Shown in pieces: positions 25,037 through 34,461 of a DNA stretch of 40,217 bases. The DNA comes from an uncultured bacterium (GTDB taxonomy: Bacteria > Bacillota > Clostridia > Lachnospirales > Anaerotignaceae): assembly GCA_905214825.1 (NCBI GenBank), contig CAJMNV010000001.1, forward strand, positions 1 to 40,217, given 5' to 3'. Under the pieces are notes generated by a model, which did no database searches, was not told the DNA's origin, and worked only from the letters and a program-made list of their open reading frames with translations. A program made the translations under genes and the position numbers. Every line of letters begins with the position of its first letter. Position 1 is the stretch's first letter.

Positions 25037-25774
25037 ATGAAAGCAATTATATTGGCGGCAGGGTATGCCACACGCCTTTATCCTTTGACCATAAACACAC
25101 CAAAGGCATTGCTTCCCATTAACAAAAAACCAATCATTGATTATATTGTGGAACAACTCAATACCATTCAAGAGATTGATGCCATTTATGTGGTGACAAA
25201 CAGTCGTTTTGCCAACGATTTTACAGATTGGGCAAAAAGAGCACCCGGACAAATCCCCATTACGGTATTGGACGATGGCACAACCAGTGACGAAAATAAA
25301 AAAGGGGCTGTGGGAGATATTGGTTTTGTCATTGCACAAATGCATATCGATGACGAATTGCTCATTATTGCAGGAGATAATTTCTTTACTTACTCTTTGC
25401 AAGATTATGTGCAGTTTTATAGACAAAAAGACCATGATTGTGTTTGTGTCAAAGAATGGCAAGACAAATCCATGTTGTCGCAGTTTGGTATTGCATTGTT
25501 AGATGAAAATGGAAAAGTGTTGGATATTGAAGAAAAACCAAAATACCCAAAATCCAATACAGCTGTATTTGCAACATATTTGTATAAAAAAGAAACAGTG
25601 CCTTTGTTTAAAGAATATTTGGATACAGGCAATAATCCAGATGCACCAGGGAATTTTCCTGCATGGTTGTATCATAAAAAAGATGTGTATGCATATAAAT
25701 TTGCAGGAGAATGTTATGACATTGGTACGCCTGAAAGTTATCGGGAAGTTTGCCGATTGTATGAAACAAAATAA
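25037..25774 (+). CDS. Nucleotidyltransferase (glucose-1-phosphate type)
   Basis: This 245-residue nucleotidyltransferase activates a phosphorylated sugar or related alcohol with NTP, probably for cell-surface polymers. The signature AAGYATRLYPLT (a variant of GxGTRL), PKALLPINKKPIIDY and the metal-binding GDN (IIAGDNFF, about residues 113-119) are visible, with EEKP and GECYDIGTP later. Length matches the short RfbA/RmlA-like or LicC-like enzymes. AGAAGGAG precedes the ATG. The substrate is not determined. Confidence 0.88.
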   Translation: MKAIILAAGYATRLYPLTINTPKALLPINKKPIIDYIVEQLNTIQEIDAIYVVTNSRFANDFTDWAKRAPGQIPITVLDDGTTSDENKKGAVGDIGFVIAQMHIDDELLIIAGDNFFTYSLQDYVQFYRQKDHDCVCVKEWQDKSMLSQFGIALLDENGKVLDIEEKPKYPKSNTAVFATYLYKKETVPLFKEYLDTGNNPDAPGNFPAWLYHKKDVYAYKFAGECYDIGTPESYREVCRLYETK

Positions 25775-25866
25775 AAAAATGGCTTCTGCCGCCCTTTTTT
25801 TGCAAAGGTGAGGCAAAAAAGCCGACACAAAAAAATGATACCGTGCATCTTCATAGCAAAACAATC

Positions 25867-25912
25867 ATAGAAGAATACTTTGGAAATCAAGGTATTCTTC
25901 TATTTGAATTTT
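25867..25912 (+). terminator. Rho-independent terminator
   Basis: ATAGAAGAATAC (25867-25878) pairs perfectly with GTATTCTTCTAT (25892-25903), followed by a T-rich tail. It ends the secA-side transcript before prmA. Confidence 0.75.
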
Positions 25913-25975
25913 ATCAATAAGTTTTTTTATGGGTGTCGGATTTTTAGAAAAAGAAAAAAAGGAGGCGGCAATATC

Positions 25976-26953
25976 ATGGAATGGTTGGAAGTATTTGTAG
26001 AAACTTCTCAAATCGGATTGGAACCTGTGGAAGGTGTGTTGTATCAATGCGGTTTGACAGGGTTGATGATACATGATGCTGATGATTTTACAGAATTTTT
26101 GGAAAATCCTAACAGAGATTGGGATTATGTAGCTGATGAATTGGTGGCAGAAAAACAAGAGCAAGTCACAGGGATTACATTCTTTTTGCGTGACAATTTG
26201 TATGGCAAAGAACAACTTTCTCAAATAAAAGGAGCTTTGCAGGCAGTCAAAGAAACAGAAAAAGAATTGGACTTGGGCTCTCTTGCTCTGACATTGAAAA
26301 ATGTCGCAGAGGAAGATTGGGCAAATAATTGGAAAAAATATTTTAAACCTTTCCCGGTAGGTGAAAAAATTATGATAAAACCTTCTTGGGAAGAATTGCC
26401 TGCACAAACAGATAAAATTGTATTGAAAATCGACCCAGGGCATATTTTTGGTACAGGTACACATGAAACCACACAACTTTGTATGGAATTGATTGAAAGT
26501 TATGTCAAAAAAGAAGATATGGTGTTGGATATTGGTTGTGGCAGCGGCATATTGTCTATTGCCTCATTGTTGCTTGATGCCAAAGAAGCAGATGCCGTGG
26601 ATATTGACCCAAATGCCATACAGATTGCTTATGAAAACAGTGACAGAAATGATATTTCACGTGAAAAATATCATGTAAAAGCAGGCAATATATTAGAAGA
26701 TGAAACATTACAGCAAGCATACAGTGGCAAAAAATATGATTTGGTTGTGGCAAATATTGTGGCAGATGTGATTATCGCATTGACAAAACAAGTGCCAGAT
26801 TACATCAAAGATGGTGGTATATTCCTTTGTAGTGGTATCATCACAGAACGCAAAGAAGATGTGCTTGCGGCATTGCAAGCGGCAGGGTTTGGCGTATTGC
26901 AAATCAAAGAAAAAACAAGCTGGGTTGCCATTGCAGCAAGATATGAGGGATAA
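25976..26953 (+). CDS. prmA: Ribosomal protein L11 methyltransferase
   Basis: PrmA trimethylates L11. The 325-residue protein has an N-terminal substrate-recognition domain, a linker with DWANNWKKYFKP, then SAM motifs VLDIGCGSGILSIA (about 180-194) and AVDIDPNAI. The late motif VANIVADVII completes the family pattern. GGAGGCG lies about seven bases before the ATG at 25976; the longer upstream frame overlaps the terminator. rsmE starts three bases after its stop. Confidence 0.95.
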   Translation: MEWLEVFVETSQIGLEPVEGVLYQCGLTGLMIHDADDFTEFLENPNRDWDYVADELVAEKQEQVTGITFFLRDNLYGKEQLSQIKGALQAVKETEKELDLGSLALTLKNVAEEDWANNWKKYFKPFPVGEKIMIKPSWEELPAQTDKIVLKIDPGHIFGTGTHETTQLCMELIESYVKKEDMVLDIGCGSGILSIASLLLDAKEADAVDIDPNAIQIAYENSDRNDISREKYHVKAGNILEDETLQQAYSGKKYDLVVANIVADVIIALTKQVPDYIKDGGIFLCSGIITERKEDVLAALQAAGFGVLQIKEKTSWVAIAARYEG

Positions 26954-26956
26954 GAA

Positions 26957-27682
26957 ATGCCAAAATTTTTTGTAACACCCCAACAAATCAAAGACAATCA
27001 AATTATATTGACAGGTGAGGATGAAAAACATATCAAAACCGTATTGCGTGCCAAAACAGGGGATATGATAACCGTGTGTGACGGTTTGGGTATGGATTAT
27101 GAATGTCGTATCACAGATTTTGCCGATGGTGTGGTGACAGAAGTGGTTTCAAAAGAACTTTGCGACGTAGAACCACAAACAAAAATCACACTGTATCAAG
27201 GTTTGCCAAAAGGTGACAAAATGGAATGGATTATTCAAAAATGTGTGGAATTAGGCATTGAGAAAATTGTGGCTGTTTCCACAGAACGTGCCATTGTCAA
27301 ATTGGATAAAAAAGAGGCAAAAAAATTGGAACGTTGGCAAAAAATTGCAGAGGCGGCAGCAAAGCAAAGTGGTCGAGGTATCATTCCACAAATTGGGCAA
27401 AAAGTACTGACATTTGGAGAGGCTGTGGCACATGCAAACACATTAGACGGAGCAATCATTCCTTATGAAAAAGAAACACAAAGAGGTGTTCGGCAATTCG
27501 TGGGTGATTTTTCCGGAAAAACCATAGGTGTGTTTATTGGACCAGAAGGTGGTTTTTCAGAAGCAGAAATACAACAAGCACAACAAAAAGGCGTTCTACC
27601 TGTGACATTGGGCAAACGCATACTGCGTACAGAAACAGCGGGTATGACAACATTGGCATTGTTGTTGTATGAATTGGGTTAA
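26957..27682 (+). CDS. rsmE: 16S rRNA (uracil1498-N3)-methyltransferase
   Basis: This 241-residue SPOUT-fold enzyme methylates U1498 in the decoding site of 16S rRNA. The knot motifs are clear: FIGPEGGFSEAEI and LGKRILRTETAG near the C terminus. An N-terminal PUA-like RNA-binding domain lies at residues 1-75. It starts three bases after prmA, the common prmA-rsmE pairing of Firmicutes. Confidence 0.95.
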   Translation: MPKFFVTPQQIKDNQIILTGEDEKHIKTVLRAKTGDMITVCDGLGMDYECRITDFADGVVTEVVSKELCDVEPQTKITLYQGLPKGDKMEWIIQKCVELGIEKIVAVSTERAIVKLDKKEAKKLERWQKIAEAAAKQSGRGIIPQIGQKVLTFGEAVAHANTLDGAIIPYEKETQRGVRQFVGDFSGKTIGVFIGPEGGFSEAEIQQAQQKGVLPVTLGKRILRTETAGMTTLALLLYELG

Positions 27683-27695
27683 AGGAGGTATGACG

Positions 27696-28850
27696 ATGAT
27701 TTATTTTGATAACGCGGCAACTACAAGAGCATTGCCGGAAGTGGTAGAAAAAATGACATATATGCTTTGTGAAAATTTCGGAAATCCAGCGTCTGTTAGT
27801 GTCATGGGTTTGGAAGTGGAAAAAGAAATTCGCAAAGCCGCAAATATATTGGCAAACGGTATTGGTGCCAAAGAAGAAGAAATATTCTTTACAAGTGGTG
27901 GTACAGAAGGCGACAACTGGGCAATATATGGCACAACAGAAGGTTATGCAAGGGCAGGCAAACATTTGATTACCACAAAAATTGAACATCCTGCTGTGAC
28001 AAGTCCTATGAAAGCATTAGAAGAAAAAGGGTATGATGTGACATGGCTTTCTGTGGATTGCAAAGGGCATATTTCTATGGAAGAATTGGCAGATGCCATT
28101 CGTGCGGATACCATATTGGTTAGTATCATATTGGTCAATAATGAAACAGGTACTATTCAAAATGCGGAAGAAATTGGGAAATTGGTCAAACAAAAAAATC
28201 CTGATACATTGTTCCATATAGATGCTGTGCAGGCATTTGGGAAATATCCCATTGATGTACAGAAAATGAAAGTGGATTTGTTGACAATGAGTGGGCATAA
28301 AATACATGGACCAAAAGGTGTGGGCATGTTGTATATGCGAAAAGGGTTGAAAGTGCGTCCTTTGCTTTTGGGCGGCGGACAGCAAAAAGGACAACGTGCA
28401 GGCACAGAAAACGGTGCAGGTGTTGCGGCATTGGGTGTTGCAGCTGATATAGCATTTCGTGGGTTGCAAGAAAATATCGTCCATGTGAAAGAAGTCAAAA
28501 AGACATTGTTAGATGGCATATTGGAAATGCCAGATACACAGTTAAATGGTGATGATTTGGATACCGCAAGCCCTTATGTGTTGAATGTGACATTCAAAGG
28601 GGTACGCAGTGAGGTATTGCTGCATAGTTTGGAAAGCAAAGGAATTTTTGTTTCCGCAGGTTCTGCTTGTGATAGCAGGAAAAAAAATGGCAGCCATGTG
28701 CTGACAGCAATGGGTTTGCCATTTGAAGAAATTGAGGGGGCTGTGCGGTTTAGTTTTTGTCGTTATAACACGGTGGAAGAAGCAAAAGAGTGTTTGCAGG
28801 TACTCAAAGAAATCGTACCATTTTTACGCAGAATGAACAGACCAAGATAA
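27696..28850 (+). CDS. Cysteine desulfurase (NifS/IscS-like)
   Basis: This 384-residue PLP enzyme takes sulfur from cysteine as a persulfide. The PLP lysine lies in TMSGHKIHGPKG and the active cysteine in SAGSACDSRKKNGS, a long class I-type loop. YFDNAATT and TSGGTEGDNWAI are also visible. The ATG at 27696 is seven bases after GGAGG; one at 27690 is too close. Because thiI follows directly, it probably supplies sulfur for 4-thiouridine in tRNA, as NifZ does in Bacillus (inferred). Confidence 0.93.
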   Translation: MIYFDNAATTRALPEVVEKMTYMLCENFGNPASVSVMGLEVEKEIRKAANILANGIGAKEEEIFFTSGGTEGDNWAIYGTTEGYARAGKHLITTKIEHPAVTSPMKALEEKGYDVTWLSVDCKGHISMEELADAIRADTILVSIILVNNETGTIQNAEEIGKLVKQKNPDTLFHIDAVQAFGKYPIDVQKMKVDLLTMSGHKIHGPKGVGMLYMRKGLKVRPLLLGGGQQKGQRAGTENGAGVAALGVAADIAFRGLQENIVHVKEVKKTLLDGILEMPDTQLNGDDLDTASPYVLNVTFKGVRSEVLLHSLESKGIFVSAGSACDSRKKNGSHVLTAMGLPFEEIEGAVRFSFCRYNTVEEAKECLQVLKEIVPFLRRMNRPR

Positions 28851-28871
28851 AAGAAATAAAGGAGAAAAGGT

Positions 28872-30047
28872 ATGGCAGAAAAAGTATTGCTTGTGAAATT
28901 TGGTGAAGTTGCCATGCGTGGGGATAATCAATATATTTTTATCAACCGTTTGATATTGGCAATTAGAAGAAATTTAGAGGCTGTTGGGAATTATTATGTT
29001 GTGAGAGAACCAGGACGCTTGATTGTGGAAGACAGAGGAGGCGAAATGGATTATGACACTGTCATTCCCAGAGTAGAACCCATATTTGGTTTGGTGGGAC
29101 TTTGCCCAGGTCTGAAATTGGAGAAAATGTCAATGGAAACATTGAAAAAAGATGCATTGGCACATATGCAAGAAATGTATGGCGATACACCCATGACATT
29201 CAAAGTCAATGCAAGACGTTCCAACAAAGGATTTGAAGTGCGTTCTCAGGATATTTGTGCAGAGTTGGGAGAATATATTTTGGACAATATGTCAAATATG
29301 ACCGTAAATGTCAAAACGCCAGATGTTGTGTTGTATGTGGAAGTCAGAAATCGTATTTATTTGTATTCCAAAGTCATCAAAACATATGGTGGTTTGCCTT
29401 ATGGCAGTTCTGGAAAAGGTGTTTCTTTGCTTTCTGGCGGCATTGATAGCCCTGTTGCAACTTGGATGATGGCAAAACGTGGCGTGGAAGTGGAAGGGGT
29501 ATATTTCCATAGTCCACCATACACAAGCGAATGGGCAAAACAAAAAGTCATTGATTTGGGCAAACGCATTGCAGACTTTACAGGTTCTTTTAAATTGTAT
29601 GTGGTACCATTTACAGATTTGCAGTTGTATTTGTTGGAAAATGTACCACATGACAAATTGACCATTCATTTGAAACGTGCTATGATGCGTGCCGCAGAAC
29701 AGATTGCAGTCAAAGATGGTGCATGGAGTTTGATTACAGGAGAAAGTGTGGGACAAGTGGCAAGCCAAACCATGCAAGGCATTTATGCCATCAATGCCGT
29801 TTGTAATATGCCTGTGTTGCGTCCTTTGGCAGGTATGGACAAACAGGAAATTATAAATATTGGTACAAAAATTGGTACTTATGATATTTCCATTCGTCCA
29901 TATGAAGATTGTTGCACCATATTTGTGGCAAAACATCCACAGATTAAACCAAGATTGCATGTGATTGAACGTATTGAGAAAAAACTGACAGATTTGGACA
30001 AATATATTGATGAGGCAGTGGAAAAAGCCGAAATCATAGAACTTTAA
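28872..30047 (+). CDS. thiI: tRNA 4-thiouridine synthase ThiI
   Basis: ThiI adenylates and thiolates uridine 8 of tRNA. The 391-residue protein has an N-terminal ferredoxin-like/THUMP region (residues 1-165) and a PP-loop ATPase with SGGIDSPVA near 186-194. It lacks the C-terminal rhodanese domain found in enterobacteria, as is usual in Firmicutes. The desulfurase just upstream is its likely sulfur donor. A strong terminator follows. Confidence 0.95.
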   Translation: MAEKVLLVKFGEVAMRGDNQYIFINRLILAIRRNLEAVGNYYVVREPGRLIVEDRGGEMDYDTVIPRVEPIFGLVGLCPGLKLEKMSMETLKKDALAHMQEMYGDTPMTFKVNARRSNKGFEVRSQDICAELGEYILDNMSNMTVNVKTPDVVLYVEVRNRIYLYSKVIKTYGGLPYGSSGKGVSLLSGGIDSPVATWMMAKRGVEVEGVYFHSPPYTSEWAKQKVIDLGKRIADFTGSFKLYVVPFTDLQLYLLENVPHDKLTIHLKRAMMRAAEQIAVKDGAWSLITGESVGQVASQTMQGIYAINAVCNMPVLRPLAGMDKQEIINIGTKIGTYDISIRPYEDCCTIFVAKHPQIKPRLHVIERIEKKLTDLDKYIDEAVEKAEIIEL

Positions 30048-30052
30048 AAAAC

Positions 30053-30088
30053 AAGAATATCCCATATTTGGGATATTCTTATTTTTTT
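30053..30088 (+). terminator. Terminator after thiI
   Basis: AAGAATATCCCA (30053-30064) pairs with TGGGATATTCTT (30069-30080), followed by ATTTTTTT. Confidence 0.92.
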
Positions 30089-30105
30089 GCCATATGACAA
30101 AACAG

Positions 30106-30134
30106 TTGAGAAATAAAGCATTTTATGCTATACT
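30106..30134 (+). promoter_or_regulatory. Promoter of the MazG-like-gdpP operon
   Basis: TTGAGA (30106-30111), a 17-base spacer and TATACT (30129-30134) form a good sigma-A-type promoter. Confidence 0.7.
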
Positions 30135-30179
30135 ATATCATTGCAATATGCATTTGAAACAGAAAAAGGAGGCGATACC

Positions 30180-30485
30180 ATGTCGGAACATACTTTCGAT
30201 GTGGCAACAAATATTCGCATGACAGAGCAACTGCAATGTCGTATGTTGGCGTTGCTTTCTGATTTTTTTACAGGAATGTATCAAAATGTATCGAAATCAG
30301 AACAGGCTGAAATATTGGCTGATATGGAAATTGCGTTGTTTTTGATGGCGAAACGATTGGGCATTTCAAAAGAAATGTTGGACAGAAAAGCAGTGTCTGC
30401 CATAAAAGCAACATTGCTTAAAACAGATAATTCTTTTTGGAAAGAAGATTTATTGCATGTTTTATATGCAATGGAAAAAGAGTGA
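30180..30485 (+). CDS. MazG-like protein
   Basis: This is a 101-residue all-helical protein resembling small MazG-like proteins of Clostridia (MTEQLQCRMLALLSDFFTGM, then AEILADMEIALFLMAKRLGI). MazG enzymes hydrolyse NTPs; whether this short form is active is uncertain, since a full acidic catalytic set is not evident. AAAAGGAGG precedes the ATG at 30180; upstream codons lack a ribosome site. It is the first gene of a probable operon with gdpP, rplI and dnaB. Confidence 0.75.
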   Translation: MSEHTFDVATNIRMTEQLQCRMLALLSDFFTGMYQNVSKSEQAEILADMEIALFLMAKRLGISKEMLDRKAVSAIKATLLKTDNSFWKEDLLHVLYAMEKE

Positions 30486-30505
30486 ACAGTCATGGAGGCT
30501 GAATT

Positions 30506-32491
30506 ATGAATCAAAAACAAGATAAAGATACAAAGATAGGCAGTGGCAGGATGTTGGGTATTGCAATCTGTATCATATTGATGGTCGTGTGTATGGTGCT
30601 TGACATACGTGTGGGTATTGTGCCGCTGGTGGGCATATTGGTATGTATTGTTTTTATCCCTTATTTGAAAGAATTATTCTGGGAACCTCCACAGCCCACA
30701 CAAGAACAAAATCGCTTTTTGGATACAGCAGTGTTGCAAGAAAATTTTTCGATACCACAAAATTTGCCTTTGCCGTATGCCGTGTTGGATATACGAGGTA
30801 AATTGATGATGTCAAATGAGAAGTTTGCAAATGTGTTCCAACAACCAGAAGATGCAAAAGAAATGATTGATATGCTTTTGAAAACAAGTGGTGGTGGAGA
30901 AGTGCAGACCATTGCCGTGGGTGAAAAATATTATCAAGCAGCACTCAATCATTGTGATGTGATGGACAAAAGCGGGGCGATTGGTACGGTGTTGACGCTG
31001 ATTATGGCAGATGATACAGAAAATCATCAGCTCAAACAAAAATTGCAAGCCAATGAAACGGTTGTATGTATGATATTGCTGGACAATTATGATGATGTAT
31101 TGGATAGCATTGATGAAAATCGTTTGCCAATATTGTCTGCTTTGATAGATAGAAAGTTACATCAATTAGCAGTTAATTATGATGGCTTTGTCAAAAAATT
31201 GGAAAAAGACCGCTATGTTTTTCTGCTTTCCAAAGGCAATTTGGAAAAATGTAAAGACAAAAAATTTGAGCCATTCCAAGAAATCAAAGAAATTTCCGTT
31301 GGGGAACATATTCCTGTGACATTCAGTATTGGTATTGGTATTGGGAATGGTTCTTTGGCAGAAGCCATGCAAAATGCAAAAGCGGCGATTGATTTGGCTT
31401 TGGGGCGTGGTGGTGACCAAGTGCTTATCAAAGATGGTGAAAAATATCTGTTCTATGGTGGCAAAAGTGGTGAAATACAGCGAAATGCAAGAATTCGTGC
31501 CAGAGTAAAAGCAGATGCTTTGATGGAATTGATGGCAGATGCGGCAGATATACTAGTTATGGGGCATAAACAAGCGGATTTGGATAGTTTGGGTTCTTGT
31601 ATTGGTATTTATGCTATGGCAAAAAGTGTTGATAAAAAATGTAACATCATTATGGATAAAATGAGCAAAGGTGTGGAAAGACTTTGCGAAAAAATGAACG
31701 AAAGTGGAAAATTTGGCGGTGTCATTATCAATGGCACAGAGGCTATGCGTATGATGAGTGATAAAACGCTTGTGGTGATTGTGGATACCCATAGAGAAAC
31801 CATGGTGGATAGTCCACAAGTGTTGATGGCGGCGAAAAAAATTGTAGTGTTTGACCATCATAGAAAAAGTACGGATTATATCGACCAAGCGGTGTTGATG
31901 TATCATGAACCATATGCTTCCTCTACATCGGAACTCATTACCGAAATGATACAGCATATGGATAAAAAGGTGAAGCTCAACCATATCGAAGCAGATGCAT
32001 TATTGGCAGGGATTACCGTAGATACCAAAAATTTCTGTGTCAAAACAGGTGCTATGACATTTGAGTCTGCGGCATTTTTGCGTCGAAACGGTGCAGACAG
32101 CATTCGTGTGCGATTGCTGTTCCAAAACGATATGGACGCTTATAAAGCAAAAGCAACGGCAGTGCGTGATGCAGAACTGTTCCGTAAATATATTGCCATT
32201 TCTGTTTGTCCTTCTGATGTGGAAAATTCCACATTAATTGCAGCACAGGCAGCAGATGACCTGATGAATGTAACAGGGATAAAAGCCTCTTTTGTGTGTT
32301 GTAAAGTGGAAGACACCATTTATGTCAGTGCCAGAAGTTTTGGAGAAATCAATGTGCAAAGAGTGATGGAAAAATTAGGCGGCGGTGGGCATTTGACGGT
32401 TTCTGGGGCACAGCTTGTGGGTTGTGGCACAGACGAGGCAAAAGAAAAAATACGCAATGCCATTGTAGAATATTTGGAGGAGGAAGCATAA
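30506..32491 (+). CDS. gdpP: Cyclic-di-AMP phosphodiesterase GdpP (DHH/DHHA1)
   Basis: GdpP hydrolyses c-di-AMP, a messenger that controls K+ and osmotic balance. The 661-residue protein has two transmembrane helices (about 16-32 and 36-53), a PAS-like domain and a degenerate GGDEF domain. The DHH catalytic core has GHKQADLDSLGS near 352-363, DTHRE and the DHH motif at about 450-452. A C-terminal DHHA1 domain ends with GGGGHLTVSGAQ. The ATG lies after GGAGG. The gene order gdpP-rplI-dnaB is conserved in Firmicutes. The ktrBA genes in the same window are a likely physiological target. Confidence 0.95.
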   Translation: MNQKQDKDTKIGSGRMLGIAICIILMVVCMVLDIRVGIVPLVGILVCIVFIPYLKELFWEPPQPTQEQNRFLDTAVLQENFSIPQNLPLPYAVLDIRGKLMMSNEKFANVFQQPEDAKEMIDMLLKTSGGGEVQTIAVGEKYYQAALNHCDVMDKSGAIGTVLTLIMADDTENHQLKQKLQANETVVCMILLDNYDDVLDSIDENRLPILSALIDRKLHQLAVNYDGFVKKLEKDRYVFLLSKGNLEKCKDKKFEPFQEIKEISVGEHIPVTFSIGIGIGNGSLAEAMQNAKAAIDLALGRGGDQVLIKDGEKYLFYGGKSGEIQRNARIRARVKADALMELMADAADILVMGHKQADLDSLGSCIGIYAMAKSVDKKCNIIMDKMSKGVERLCEKMNESGKFGGVIINGTEAMRMMSDKTLVVIVDTHRETMVDSPQVLMAAKKIVVFDHHRKSTDYIDQAVLMYHEPYASSTSELITEMIQHMDKKVKLNHIEADALLAGITVDTKNFCVKTGAMTFESAAFLRRNGADSIRVRLLFQNDMDAYKAKATAVRDAELFRKYIAISVCPSDVENSTLIAAQAADDLMNVTGIKASFVCCKVEDTIYVSARSFGEINVQRVMEKLGGGGHLTVSGAQLVGCGTDEAKEKIRNAIVEYLEEEA

Positions 32492-32493
32492 CG

Positions 32494-32940
32494 ATGAAAT
32501 TGATATTATTAGAAGATGTAAAAAGTGTTGGTAAAAAAGGTGAGTTAATCAATGCCAGTGAGGGGTATGCAAGAAATTTCTTATTGCCCAAAAAATTGGC
32601 TGTGGAAGCAACAAAATCCAATTTGAATGACTATGAATTGAAACAAAAAGCAGAAGCAAAACGCAAACAAGAAGAATTGGCACATGCACAAGAAGTAGCA
32701 AAAGCACTCAATGATAAAGTTGTGACCATTCGTGTCAAAACAGGTGAAAATGGGAAATTGTTTGGTTCTGTAACAAATAAAGAAGTGGCGGAAGAAATCA
32801 TCAAACAAACAGGTTTGGATTTTGATAAGAAAAAAGTTTCCATTGGCGACCCCATCAAAATGTTGGGAGAACGTACTGCAGTGATTAAATTGCACCCAAA
32901 AGTAACAGCAGAAGTTTCTATTAAAATTGTGGAAGCGTAA
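32494..32940 (+). CDS. rplI: 50S ribosomal protein L9
   Basis: This 148-residue L9 has the N-terminal signature KSVGKKGELINASEGYARNF, a long connecting helix rich in Lys and Glu, and the C-terminal rRNA-binding domain. It starts two bases after the gdpP stop, with GGAGGAGG within the end of gdpP. It is part of the gdpP-rplI-dnaB operon. Confidence 0.97.
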   Translation: MKLILLEDVKSVGKKGELINASEGYARNFLLPKKLAVEATKSNLNDYELKQKAEAKRKQEELAHAQEVAKALNDKVVTIRVKTGENGKLFGSVTNKEVAEEIIKQTGLDFDKKKVSIGDPIKMLGERTAVIKLHPKVTAEVSIKIVEA

Positions 32941-32961
32941 CCTGTAAGGAGTCGGACAAAT

Positions 32962-34311
32962 ATGGAGCAACAAAACATGCCTGCGGAAACATTCCAGAAT
33001 GTGCCGCCTCATGATGATGCGGCAGAATTGTCAGTACTTGGGGCAATGTTTTTGGATAGAGAGGCTGCTTCTATAGCGTTGGAAGTGTTGCAGGGGGCAG
33101 ACTTTTATCGCCCTGACCACAGACAGGTGTTTGAGGCAGCAGAAGAATTATATCATAGTGGTATTCCCATTGACATGATTACTGTCAAAAATAAGCTGGA
33201 AGAAAAACAGGTATTTGAACAAATTGGTGGTATCTCTTTTTTGGTGAGTATTTCCACAGCCGTAGGCAGTTCTGTCAATGTGCGTCATTATGCTACCATT
33301 GTGGAAGAAAAAGCGGTTTTGCGAAAACTTATTCATGCAGCAGGAAATATTTCTCAAATGAGTTATGAGGGAAAAACAGATATCAATGCGATTATGGATA
33401 ACGCAGAAAAAAGCATATTTGATATTATGCAAAACCGCCATTCTGACCAATTCCATCACATTCGAGATATTGCGGTGGACGCTATTGAAAAAATAGAAAA
33501 TATTTATTATTCCAAGGGCAAATTGACAGGTGTGCCAACTGGATTTTTGGACTTTGACCAAAAAACAGCAGGTTTGCAAAAGTCAGACTTGATATTGTTG
33601 GCGGCTCGTCCGTCTATGGGAAAAACAGCATTTGCTTTGAATATCATTCAAAATGCGGCAATACGAAGCAATGTGCCAACAGCAGTGTTTTCTCTGGAAA
33701 TGAGCAGAGAACAGCTTGTAAACAGAATGCTTTGTTCAGAGGCGATGTTGGACGCACAGCGATTGCGTACAGGAGAGTTGACAGATAGTGATTGGACAGA
33801 CCTTATACAGGCAATGGGGCCTTTGTCACAAGCTCCTATTTATATTGATGATACACCAGGGGTGACACCTATGGAGATACGCTCCAAGTGTCGGCGTTTG
33901 AAAGTGGAAAAGGGACTAGGCTTGATTGTGATTGATTATTTGCAGTTGATGAACGGTAATGGCAGAACAGATTCTCGTCAGCAAGAAATTTCAGAAATTT
34001 CTCGTTCCTTGAAAGCCATTGCAAGAGAGATGGAAGCACCTGTAATTGCATTATCACAGTTGAGCCGTGCGTGTGAACAACGTGCTGACCATCGCCCAAT
34101 GCTTTCGGACTTGAGAGAGTCAGGAGCGATTGAACAAGATGCTGATGTTGTAGCATTTTTGTATCGTGATGAATACTATTTCCCAGATACGGAAAAGAAA
34201 AATCAAGCAGAATTGATTATTGCCAAACAAAGAAATGGTCCAACAGGTACTGTGGATTTGACTTGGATGGGACAGTATACAAAATTTGGAAATTTTTTGA
34301 AAAAGTTTTGA
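32962..34311 (+). CDS. dnaB: Replicative DNA helicase DnaB
   Basis: DnaB is the hexameric helicase of the chromosomal fork. The 449-residue protein has the N-terminal primase-interacting domain (PHDDAAELSVLGAMFLDREA), then RecA-type motifs. Walker A is ARPSMGKTAFAL near 215-226, Walker B is LIVIDYLQLM near 321-330, and QLSRACEQR and the arginine finger region follow. It starts 21 bases after rplI. A terminator follows. Confidence 0.97.
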   Translation: MEQQNMPAETFQNVPPHDDAAELSVLGAMFLDREAASIALEVLQGADFYRPDHRQVFEAAEELYHSGIPIDMITVKNKLEEKQVFEQIGGISFLVSISTAVGSSVNVRHYATIVEEKAVLRKLIHAAGNISQMSYEGKTDINAIMDNAEKSIFDIMQNRHSDQFHHIRDIAVDAIEKIENIYYSKGKLTGVPTGFLDFDQKTAGLQKSDLILLAARPSMGKTAFALNIIQNAAIRSNVPTAVFSLEMSREQLVNRMLCSEAMLDAQRLRTGELTDSDWTDLIQAMGPLSQAPIYIDDTPGVTPMEIRSKCRRLKVEKGLGLIVIDYLQLMNGNGRTDSRQQEISEISRSLKAIAREMEAPVIALSQLSRACEQRADHRPMLSDLRESGAIEQDADVVAFLYRDEYYFPDTEKKNQAELIIAKQRNGPTGTVDLTWMGQYTKFGNFLKKF

Positions 34312-34313
34312 AT

Positions 34314-34348
34314 AAAACCTCTGTATGTATGACATATGGAGGTTTTTT
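34314..34348 (+). terminator. Terminator after dnaB
   Basis: AAAACCTC (34314-34321) pairs with GAGGTTTT (34339-34346), with weaker pairing inside and a T tail. Confidence 0.75.
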
Positions 34349-34367
34349 ATTTTGTATGTGTTTGTGA

Positions 34368-34461
34368 TTGACGGACATTTTTCTTTCTGATATTACCAAG
34401 ATGTAGGAAAGACACAGAGAAATATCAAATATTATTTTCAAACAAGAAAGGGGAAATTGTC
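34368..34461 (+). repeat. Conserved 94-base promoter/leader, copy 1
   Basis: TTGACG (34368-34373), 17 bases and TATTAC (34391-34396) form the promoter. TCTTTC (34382-34387) and GAAAGA (34407-34412) flank the -10 as an inverted repeat, and GAAAGGGG is the ribosome site. The spacing from TTGACG to the ATG is exactly 94 bases in all five copies. Confidence 0.8.
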
